A stretch of 64,000 nucleotides of DNA from Paenibacillus sp. YN15 (GTDB lineage Bacteria > Bacillota > Bacilli > Paenibacillales > NBRC-103111): NCBI RefSeq assembly GCF_003285005.1, contig NZ_QMFA01000026.1, forward strand, positions 29,646 to 93,645, read 5' to 3'. A program made the position numbers and the translations under genes. Numbering within the stretch: position 1 is the stretch's first letter; each line of letters opens with the position of its first letter. Below the pieces are notes generated by a model. That model was not told where the DNA came from, did no database searches, and saw only the letters and a list, made by a program, of their open reading frames with translations. Below are positions 43,533 through 51,762 of this stretch, piece after piece.

Positions 43533-44060
43533 TCAGGTGCAGACGAACTGGTCAATGAAGCGCAGATCCAGGCCAAAGTAGACCCAGGTGAAGCCGATCC
43601 AGCGGAACCCGGCAACTGAGTTGCGGCCGACGAAGGTGAGATATGCCCAATATTCGTCGCCGTTTCTTTGCCAAATATATACATACCGGAAACGGCAGGC
43701 GGCGATGGAGCCGGGATCTACCGCCATGACGGAAAATCCGCCGCTGCCCGGCTTAGGCGGGATATAACCGGGCGGGCGTCCCGTGGGGGCGCCGGTGCCG
43801 CCAGCTCCTCCGGGACCCGGACCAGGGCCAGGGCCGCCGGGACCTCCCGGAAACCCAGGACCGCCGGGGCCACCCGGGAAGCCAGGACCCCCGGGGCCTC
43901 CCGGGAAGCCCGGGCCGCCAGGGAAACCGGGACCGCCGGGACCAAACCCGGGACCTCCCGGTCCGCCGGGGCCGCCGGGGCCAAAGCCGGGGCCGCCCGG
44001 TATGCCGGGCTGGCCAATCAGCCCGCCCAGCACATTTTGAATGGGATTTTGACGATACAT
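43533..44060 (-). CDS. Collagen-like Gly-Pro-rich protein
   Basis: A 175-aa protein. After [16 protein letters not shown] come about 80 residues of GPG/GFP-type collagen-like triplets, with alternating GGPGFPGG blocks. The C-terminal 75 residues form a globular domain rich in aromatic residues ([40 protein letters not shown], ending FVCT). This layout is known from spore-surface and exosporium-type proteins of Bacillota. ATG 44060 has GGAAG 6 nt upstream. There is no signal peptide, consistent with a coat protein assembled in the mother cell; that is inference. Confidence 0.8.
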   Translation of the reverse strand: MYRQNPIQNVLGGLIGQPGIPGGPGFGPGGPGGPGGPGFGPGGPGFPGGPGFPGGPGGPGFPGGPGGPGFPGGPGGPGPGPGPGGAGGTGAPTGRPPGYIPPKPGSGGFSVMAVDPGSIAACRFRYVYIWQRNGDEYWAYLTFVGRNSVAGFRWIGFTWVYFGLDLRFIDQFVCT

Positions 44061-44169
44061 GATCATCTTCCTTCCTGTGCGTTTGTCTTGCTTACAACGA
44101 CAGTATATGTAGACGATCACCCATTGTGTGTCACGTTGACAACCTGTAAAATGCAATTTGCCTACCCCG

Positions 44170-44346
44170 CGGACCCTGAATCCGTTATTTGGCCAAATTG
44201 CCCGCTTTTTTGATTTTCGCGGACTTACGTTCCGTTATCTCCCTATTTCAGCTGCACACACCCCCTGTTTTCCAAACATAACGGAACCATAGTCCGCCAA
44301 ATTGGAAAAACGGCGATTTTCCCTGCGATAACGGAACCACGGTCCG
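44170..44346. repeat. 177-bp four-box dyad element, copy C
   Basis: Boxes: CGGACCCTGAATCCGTTA (44170-44187), CGGACTTACGTTCCGTTA (44220-44237), TAACGGAACCATAGTCCG (44279-44296) and TAACGGAACCACGGTCCG (44329-44346). Offsets 0, 50, 109, 159. It lies between the collagen-like gene and metE, beyond the 3' end of metE. Sequence 44347-44507 contains nothing else that I recognise. Confidence 0.93.
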
Positions 44347-44507
44347 GATACCCCCCCCTCCCGCGGGCGCACCATACAAAAACAGCCTCCGTCAGCATTT
44401 GCCTCAGGGGACTGTCCATGTGCACCTTCACCAAACTATGCTTTTGTACTATTAAGGTTACTCAAAACCTGCACTCGCCACGCCCGCACTGCCAGCTATC
44501 CCGCTAC

Positions 44508-46802
44508 TTATGCCCGGACGCCTGCGCTGCCCAGCTCCGCCCGCACCTGCTTGGCCGCCTCAACCATGTTGCCGAGGGCGGCAACGGTTTCCAGCATCCG
44601 CCGGGTCTTCAGCCCGCAGTCCGGGTTGATCCAGAACTGGCGGGGCGACAGCACCTGCAACGCCCGGCGGATCATGCCCTCCATCTCGGCAACGGGAGGC
44701 ACCCGGGGGCTATGGATGTCGTAGACGCCCAGGCCGATGCCCAGCTCATAGGTCTGCTCCTCGAAGCTGGTGATCAGCTCGCCGTGGCTGCGGGAGGTTT
44801 CGATGGAGATCACATCCGCATCCAGAGCCCGGATGGAATCGATCATGTCCTGAAATTCGCAATAGCACATATGGGTATGAATCTGCGTTTCATCCTTCAC
44901 TGTAGAGGTGGACAGGCGGAAAGCCTTCACCGTCCACTCCAAATAAGCCGGGCCCTGCTCCGGCTTCAGGGGCAGCCCCTCCCGCAGCGCCGGCTCATCC
45001 ACCTGAATCATGCCAATGCCCGCCGCCTCCAACGCCTCCACTTCTTCGCGCAGCGCCAGGGCAATCTGAAAAGCCACATCCCTCCGGGGCAAATCATCCC
45101 GCACAAAAGACCAGTTGAGAATGGTCACCGGGCCGGTAAGCATCCCCTTCACGGGAGCATCCGACAGGGATTGGGCATACACCGTTTCCGCGACGGTCAT
45201 GGGCGACGTGTACTCCACATCCCCGTAAATCACCGGGGGTTTGACGCAGCGGGAGCCGTAGGATTGCACCCAGCCGTTCCCGGTAAAGGCGAAACCCGCC
45301 AGCTTTTCCCCGAAAAACTCCACCATATCGTTGCGCTCGAACTCGCCGTGGACCAGCACATCCAATCCCAAATCCTTCTGGATGCCGATCCATCTTCCGA
45401 TCTCCTCCCGGATAAAGACCTGATACTGCTCCTCGCTCCAGTCGCCCTTGCGCCACTTTTGGCGGGCGCTGCGGACCTCCGGCGTCTGAGGGAAGCTGCC
45501 GATAGTGGTGGTAGGCAAAAGGGGAAGCTGCCAGCGCTTCTCCTGGAGCTCCCGCCGCTCCTCGAAGGAGCTGGCGCGGGTAATCGGCTGGGACTGGAGA
45601 CGGGACATCCGTTCGCGCACCTTCGCCCGGTTCCGGGAAGGAGATGCCGCCAGCGCTGCCCGCCCGCTCCGCAGGGCTTCCAGCTCCGCCGCCACCGCTT
45701 CCGCGCCCAGATTGCCCGCTTTGGTCAACAGCGCTACCTCCTCCAGCTTCTGGTCGGCAAACGCCAGCGCCTGACGGAGCACCGATTCCAGCTTCGTCTC
45801 CTTCACCGTGCTCACCGGAACATGCAGCAGACTGCAGGAGGGCTGCACCACCAAAAACTCATCCGCCACTGTCTGCCGAAGAGCAGTCAGCACCTTCAGC
45901 TTTTCATCCGGATCACATGCCCAAATGTTGCGCCCATCCACCAGCCCTGCGCCCAGCAGCTTGCCTGCCGGGAAACCATGCCGCAGCACTGCCTCCAGAT
46001 TCCGGCCGCCGTCATGGACAAAATCCAGCCCAATGCCGTGAACCGGCAGCGCCACAACCGCTTCATATTGATCCACCGCTTCAAAGTAGGTTTGCAGAAA
46101 CAGCCGGATCTCCGGCACCTGACGGGCAAGCTGCCCGTAAAGCTCCTCTGCCAGGGCAAGCTCCTCCGCCGAAACATGGGTGGACAGAATCGGCTCGTCC
46201 AGCTGCACCCACTTCACACCTGCCTCCGCCAGCTCCCGCAGCACCTCCGCATACAAGGGAACAAGACGCCGGGTCCAATCCGCCAACTCATGGGGAGCAT
46301 AACCCTTGGACAGCTTCACAAAAGTCAGCGGTCCCACCAGCACCGGCCGGCCCTCAATCCCCAACTCTTCCTTTGCTTCCTTATATGCCTCCAAAAGCCG
46401 GTTTCCCGTCAGCACCGGATGGGCCCCGGCCAACTCCGGAACAATGTAATGGTAGTTGGTGTTGAACCATTTGGTCATTTCACAGGCGGCGGCATCCTTG
46501 CTTCCTCTGGCCATGGCATAATAAACCGAAAGGGAAGGCGCGCCTCCTTCATAGCCGAACCGCTTGGGAATAATCCCGAACATCACTGCCGTATCCAGCA
46601 CATGGTCATAATACGTAAAATCCCCCACGGGAATGATCTCAATGCCCCGCTCCTGCTGGGCCTTCAGGTTCGACAGGCGGATGTCCTTCAGCCGCGTTTG
46701 CAGCTCGGCCTCGGCCAGGTCCCCCGCCCAATAAGCTTCCAGCGCTTTTTTCCATTGTCTCTCCAGTCCGATACGGGGATATCCCAGGTTGCCGCTTTTC
46801 AT
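44508..46802 (-). CDS. metE: Cobalamin-independent methionine synthase
   Basis: A 764-aa enzyme that transfers the methyl group of 5-methyltetrahydropteroyltriglutamate to homocysteine. The N-terminal half (SGNLGYPRIGLERQWKKALE) is the ancestral barrel duplicate. The C-terminal barrel has TTTIGSFPQTPEVR, VLVHGEFERNDMVEFFGE, HTHMCYCEF with the zinc His and Cys, and NPDCGLKTR with the last zinc Cys. A LysR regulator lies 114 nt upstream on the same strand. No SAM riboswitch or T-box is visible in the leader, so control is probably by the LysR protein. Confidence 0.97.
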   Translation of the reverse strand: MKSGNLGYPRIGLERQWKKALEAYWAGDLAEAELQTRLKDIRLSNLKAQQERGIEIIPVGDFTYYDHVLDTAVMFGIIPKRFGYEGGAPSLSVYYAMARGSKDAAACEMTKWFNTNYHYIVPELAGAHPVLTGNRLLEAYKEAKEELGIEGRPVLVGPLTFVKLSKGYAPHELADWTRRLVPLYAEVLRELAEAGVKWVQLDEPILSTHVSAEELALAEELYGQLARQVPEIRLFLQTYFEAVDQYEAVVALPVHGIGLDFVHDGGRNLEAVLRHGFPAGKLLGAGLVDGRNIWACDPDEKLKVLTALRQTVADEFLVVQPSCSLLHVPVSTVKETKLESVLRQALAFADQKLEEVALLTKAGNLGAEAVAAELEALRSGRAALAASPSRNRAKVRERMSRLQSQPITRASSFEERRELQEKRWQLPLLPTTTIGSFPQTPEVRSARQKWRKGDWSEEQYQVFIREEIGRWIGIQKDLGLDVLVHGEFERNDMVEFFGEKLAGFAFTGNGWVQSYGSRCVKPPVIYGDVEYTSPMTVAETVYAQSLSDAPVKGMLTGPVTILNWSFVRDDLPRRDVAFQIALALREEVEALEAAGIGMIQVDEPALREGLPLKPEQGPAYLEWTVKAFRLSTSTVKDETQIHTHMCYCEFQDMIDSIRALDADVISIETSRSHGELITSFEEQTYELGIGLGVYDIHSPRVPPVAEMEGMIRRALQVLSPRQFWINPDCGLKTRRMLETVAALGNMVEAAKQVRAELGSAGVRA

Positions 46803-46863
46803 CCGCTCATCTCTCCTTGTCGCAAATCCGTTATTACAGGAAAGATAACATATTTACTCGGAT

Positions 46864-46910
46864 ATAGCATAAGACCATTAAGCTATTGCTGGATATAGCC
46901 AAAATCTATA
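46864..46910 (-). promoter_or_regulatory. LysR-type binding dyads upstream of metE
   Basis: TATAG-N7-CTATA at 46894-46910 is a perfect 17-bp interrupted dyad of the T-N11-A kind favoured by LysR regulators. A weaker pair ATAGC (46864-46868) and GCTAT (46882-46886) lies nearer metE. Together they fit an upstream recognition site and an activation site for the adjacent LysR gene product. Confidence 0.65.
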
Positions 46911-46916
46911 ACCATT

Positions 46917-47816
46917 CTACCGGGTCGCCTCCTGCAGCGCCTCCACATACGCAACCGCCAATCGGGACAAAGCTGCATTTTGATGGCAAATCCAACCTAC
47001 ATGAATGGTTTCGTCGCTGGCCAGCGGCACCGGAATAATGTCATTGCCGTTCAAATCCTTGCTCAGCACGCCGGTGGAAATGGTGTAGCCGTTTAAGCCG
47101 ATCAGCAGATTGAACAGGGTGGCCCGGTCACTGACGCGGATGCTTTTGGGACGGGCGATAGTGCTCAGGATTTCCTCGGAAAAATGAAAGGAATTATACT
47201 CCCCCTGCTCAAAATAGAGGTACGGATACTCCCGAAGCTGCTCCAGCGTCACCACCGGATGGCAGGCCAGGGGATTATGGGCGCTCACAAAAATATGGGC
47301 CTTGGCCGTAAACAGGCTGTTGAACATCAGATTGGCGTTTTTCAGCAGGCGGCTGATGACCTTGGCATTAAAATCGTTCATGTAAAGAACGCCGATTTCG
47401 CTTTTTTGATCCTTTACATCCTGGATGATCTCATGGGTTTTGGTCTCCCGCAGGGACAGCTCGTACTCCTCCTGCCCGTATTCGCGCACCAGCTTGACGA
47501 AGGCATTGACGGCAAAGGCATAATGCTGGGTGGACACGGAAAAATGCTGGGGCGACGGCTTGGCATTGAGATACCGCCCCTCCAGAAGCTCCGCCTGCTC
47601 AATCACCTGGCGGGCATAGCCGAGAAACTCCGCCCCTTCCTTGGAGAGCATAATCCCCTTGTTGGTCCGCTGGAAAATGGTGATGCCAATCTCCTCCTCC
47701 AGCTCCTTGATGGCGCTGGACAGGCTGGGCTGGGAGATAAACAGCCGCTTGGCCGCTTCGTTCATGGAGCCCCGGGCCGCTACCTCCAGCACGTAGCGCA
47801 ACTGCTGCAATGTCAT
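46917..47816 (-). CDS. LysR-family regulator, probable regulator of metE
   Basis: A 299-aa regulator: N-terminal winged helix-turn-helix (MTLQQLRYVLEVAARGSMNE, AAKRLFISQPSLSSAIKELE, TIFQRTNKGIMLSKEG), then a periplasmic-binding-protein-like effector domain. It is transcribed in the same direction as metE and ends 114 nt before it, with LysR-type dyads between. Function parallel to MetR is plausible; the effector (homocysteine in MetR) is inference. Confidence 0.9.
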   Translation of the reverse strand: MTLQQLRYVLEVAARGSMNEAAKRLFISQPSLSSAIKELEEEIGITIFQRTNKGIMLSKEGAEFLGYARQVIEQAELLEGRYLNAKPSPQHFSVSTQHYAFAVNAFVKLVREYGQEEYELSLRETKTHEIIQDVKDQKSEIGVLYMNDFNAKVISRLLKNANLMFNSLFTAKAHIFVSAHNPLACHPVVTLEQLREYPYLYFEQGEYNSFHFSEEILSTIARPKSIRVSDRATLFNLLIGLNGYTISTGVLSKDLNGNDIIPVPLASDETIHVGWICHQNAALSRLAVAYVEALQEATR

Positions 47817-47989
47817 AACACCTGTCCTCTTTTCGGCAAAATAGTATTGTTTTCCTGATCATACCTGTTCAGGCCGGGCTTCTCAAGCTGTTATGCGGCC
47901 AAAAACAAACAGACCCTTTCGGGTCCGCTGGAGTAAAAGGTTATTGCCCCCGCCGTTTCCTTCGCCTTACGGGGGGCTGCTCTCCTGCC

Positions 47990-48415
47990 TCACCGTCTGT
48001 CCCCTGGGGACAGCTCTGCCGCCAGCTCCTTGGCCGCCGCGATAACCCGGGAACGGGGAATCGCAGCCAACGTGCCCGGAGGCGCGGGTTTACGGGCTTG
48101 GGGGTTGCTGCGGCAATACACATAAGCGGTGACGGCAGTTCCATTTTCCCGTAAAACCGTCTTCAGGGCGCGCACATACTTGGGCACATCCTCCCACAGG
48201 TCCGCCACTACCAGATCATCTGCAGAAAGGCACAGCAGCTCCCCTTTTACGCAGCAGCCGGGGGCCGGCAGCACATAATAATAGCCGTCCTCAGCAGCGA
48301 ATCTGCTGTAGCCGGGAAGAACGGCCGCGCCCACAGTAACGTTTCTGCCAAACAGGATGTGCTGAACCTCCCGGTCGATGAATGTTCCATAGGAAAACAA
48401 ATAATAATAGCCCAT
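47990..48415 (-). CDS. Gamma-glutamylcyclotransferase-like (AIG2/GGCT) protein
   Basis: A 141-aa protein beginning MGYYYLFSYGTFIDREVQ, where YLFSYGT is the GGCT substrate loop (YGxL-like). LPGYSRF, GCCVKGELLCLSADDLVVAD and LWEDVPKYVRA follow, with the Glu/Asp position typical of the catalytic acid. GGAGG lies 4 nt before ATG 48415. Such proteins cyclise gamma-glutamyl amines or act in peptide turnover. The last 40 residues are Ala/Pro-rich and not conserved. A single gene; the substrate is unknown. Confidence 0.78.
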   Translation of the reverse strand: MGYYYLFSYGTFIDREVQHILFGRNVTVGAAVLPGYSRFAAEDGYYYVLPAPGCCVKGELLCLSADDLVVADLWEDVPKYVRALKTVLRENGTAVTAYVYCRSNPQARKPAPPGTLAAIPRSRVIAAAKELAAELSPGDRR

Positions 48416-48608
48416 AATTCCTCCTGCGGCGGAGTAGGAATCCGTGCAGACCTCCGCCCTTATCATGGTGTATGCACGGCTGGGCGAATGGTGCATGTTC
48501 CGCCGCGAGATTGGGCGGGATAGACTGGCTCAGCCGGCCAGGCGCCCCCTCCCCCCTCCCACCCAACTGCTCCAGTTACTCCAACTACGCCCCCCATCCC
48601 GCGGCAAC

Positions 48609-48651
48609 AAAAAAGAACCGCAAGGAAGCGCACCGGCTTCCCTACGGTTCT
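48609..48651 (-). terminator. Terminator of the KDG kinase/KDPG aldolase operon
   Basis: On the minus strand AAGAACCG and CGGTTCTT pair, with an inner GGGAAGC/GCTTCCTT stem, followed by six T residues. Confidence 0.85.
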
Positions 48652-48665
48652 TATATCAGCTCCGC

Positions 48666-49328
48666 TTACGCTTTGGCGGCCTTGAAGGCAGCTACGTATT
48701 CGGCGGATTTTTTGGCAATGATGCTGTAGTCGCCGGTCTTTACGGCGTCTGCAGTCAGGTCGCCGCCGATGCCTACGGCAGTAGCGCCGGCTTTGATCCA
48801 CTCGGCCAGGTTGGAGAGGGACACGCCGCCGGTAGGCATGATGTTGGCTTGCGGCAAAGGACCCTTGATGGCCTTGATCATGGCCGGGGAGAAGGCGTTG
48901 CCCGGGAAGAGCTTCACTACGTCCACGCCCAGTTCCAGGGCTTGCTGGATTTCCTTGATGGTCATACAGCCGGGCATTACCGGAATGCGGTACCGGTTGC
49001 ACAGCATCACGGTTTCGGGGTTCAGGCTCGGGCCTACCACAAATTCGGAGCCAGCCAGAATAGCGGCCCGGGCGGTTTCCGGATCAAGCACAGTGCCCAC
49101 GCCGATGATGGCGAAACGGGCCGGGTCCTTGGCGGTGCTGGAATATTTGGCAGCCAGGGTTTCGATGGCCCGCAGCGCGCCGGGAACGGTCATGGTAATT
49201 TCAATTACCTTGATGCCGCCTTCGATGGCCTGCTCGGCCATGCGCACAACATCCTCTGCAGTATCCGCGCGCAGTACGGCTACAACGCCGTGTTCAGCGA
49301 TTTGTTGGAGCACTTTTAATTTTTTCAT
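48666..49328 (-). CDS. eda: Bifunctional KDPG/KHG aldolase
   Basis: A 220-aa class I aldolase that splits 2-keto-3-deoxy-6-phosphogluconate into pyruvate and glyceraldehyde-3-phosphate. AVLRADTAEDV, KVIEITMTVPGAL (catalytic Glu), GVGTVLDPETARAAILAG, VVKLFPGNAFSP (Schiff-base Lys) and IMPTGGVSLSNLAEWI are visible. The ATG at 49328 has GGAG at 6 nt. It follows the KDG kinase gene by 64 nt in the same operon, giving the lower part of the Entner-Doudoroff or uronate pathway. Confidence 0.95.
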   Translation of the reverse strand: MKKLKVLQQIAEHGVVAVLRADTAEDVVRMAEQAIEGGIKVIEITMTVPGALRAIETLAAKYSSTAKDPARFAIIGVGTVLDPETARAAILAGSEFVVGPSLNPETVMLCNRYRIPVMPGCMTIKEIQQALELGVDVVKLFPGNAFSPAMIKAIKGPLPQANIMPTGGVSLSNLAEWIKAGATAVGIGGDLTADAVKTGDYSIIAKKSAEYVAAFKAAKA

Positions 49329-49392
49329 GGTTTTCTCCACATTCCTTTTCTTCGTCCCGTTAATGGTCAAGGACGTTAATGGTTCATGCCGT

Positions 49393-50367
49393 TTAACGCT
49401 CTACACTCTTCTTATTCTGGAGCACCGCCTGGGCCTTTTCCCAAGTGGGCAATGCTTCCCAGTCGCCTTCCATCTGAACGGCCAGGGAGCCCATCAGGCT
49501 GCCGAGGCGGACTGCTTCAGCCAGATCATACCCCTTCAGCACACCCACGATAAAGCCTGCGCAAAAACCGTCGCCGGCGCCTACCGTATCCACCACGCGC
49601 TCCGCCTTGAAGAAGGGAATGGCGGTGACCTTGCCGTTTTCGATGAGATAGGTTTCGTCGTCTCCGCCCTTCACAATGGAAACCGCACGAAGCTTGGACA
49701 GCCGGGCCACGATTTCATCGAAGTCCTCGGTTTCGTACATCAGCTTCAGCTCATCCAATCCGGGCAGGAAGAAGTCGGCTTCCTCGGCCATGGGCAAAAG
49801 CACCGCTCTGGCTTCCTCCAGGCTCCACAGCTTCAGCCGCAGATTGGGGTCGAAGCAAACCTTGACGCCATGCTTCTTGGCCATGCGGATGGCGGCCCAC
49901 AGCGTTTCCCGGCAGCTTTCGCTCAAGGCGGCGGTAATGCCGGTTACATGCAGAATCTTCGCCTGCTTGATGTAGTCCTCGTCCAGATGCTCGGGGCGCA
50001 TCAGGCTGGCGGCGGAGTTTTTGCGGTAGTAGTATACGAAGGACTTGCCGGAGATGGCTTCCTTCAGCATCAATCCGGTAGGAGCCTCGTCGGTCAGCTC
50101 CACACGGGAAACGTCAACGCCCTCGCCGCGAATCCGCTTCTGGATCATGAGCCCCAGCGGGTCCTTGCCCAGGCGGCCGAACCAGCCCACGCGATGTCCC
50201 AAACGGGCTACGCCGATGGCAAAATTGCTCTCCGCGCCGCCGAAGGACTTGTCCAGGGTAGCGGAGTATTCAATCCCCTTGTTGCCGGTGGACATCAAGA
50301 GGCCCATAGATTCACCGAAGGTCAGCACCTCCGGGATGTATTGCTGCTCATTCATTGCCTGTGTCAT
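49393..50367 (-). CDS. kdgK: 2-dehydro-3-deoxygluconokinase (PfkB family)
   Basis: A 324-aa PfkB carbohydrate kinase phosphorylating 2-keto-3-deoxygluconate. LTFGESMGLLMSTGN, GGAESNFAIGVARLGHRVGW (PfkB signature 1), KVCFDPNLRLKLW, and VDTVGAGDGFCAGFIVG (signature 2 with the catalytic Asp). ATG 50367 has GGAGG at 8 nt; a much longer upstream frame crosses the promoter and is rejected. Its product is the substrate of the downstream aldolase. No uronate isomerase genes lie nearby. Confidence 0.94.
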   Translation of the reverse strand: MTQAMNEQQYIPEVLTFGESMGLLMSTGNKGIEYSATLDKSFGGAESNFAIGVARLGHRVGWFGRLGKDPLGLMIQKRIRGEGVDVSRVELTDEAPTGLMLKEAISGKSFVYYYRKNSAASLMRPEHLDEDYIKQAKILHVTGITAALSESCRETLWAAIRMAKKHGVKVCFDPNLRLKLWSLEEARAVLLPMAEEADFFLPGLDELKLMYETEDFDEIVARLSKLRAVSIVKGGDDETYLIENGKVTAIPFFKAERVVDTVGAGDGFCAGFIVGVLKGYDLAEAVRLGSLMGSLAVQMEGDWEALPTWEKAQAVLQNKKSVER

Positions 50368-50433
50368 CTTTACGCCTCCACTGCTCCCGCTTCTCGCAAG
50401 ACCAAAACGGGATATAATCGGATTTTCGCCATT

Positions 50434-50445
50434 GAACACGTGTTC
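50434..50445 (-). promoter_or_regulatory. 12-bp palindromic candidate operator before kdgK
   Basis: GAACACGTGTTC is a perfect palindrome about 67 bp upstream of the kdgK start, embedded in TTGAACACGTGTTCC. It lies in the promoter region and resembles operators of LacI- or IclR-type sugar-acid regulators, but no regulator is encoded nearby. Confidence 0.5.
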
Positions 50446-50670
50446 CGCTCTTGTTTGCGCCGTGTTTCCTGCTACAGCCTGCTTCCCATTGTACCACACT
50501 TTCAAGTTTTTGCGGCAGGCATTTCTACGACGATTTCTTGGATTTTTTTTAGATCGGGAGGCCATTTTCCTTCCTTCATTGCGCTCCGGAGCCAAGGATG
50601 CTACACTTTCCGGTATGAGACCGGACGGATTGTTTGATATTACAGTTTGGAAAAAAAGGAGTTTTGCAGC

Positions 50671-51759
<1,089 letters not shown>

Positions 51760-51762
51760 CCA

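Noticed and set aside
44418..46898. Plus-strand open frame of 826 codons opposite metE
   Set aside because: Entirely antisense to metE; the peptide has no domain and is rich in His, Gln and Arg. The length reflects low stop frequency in this strand.
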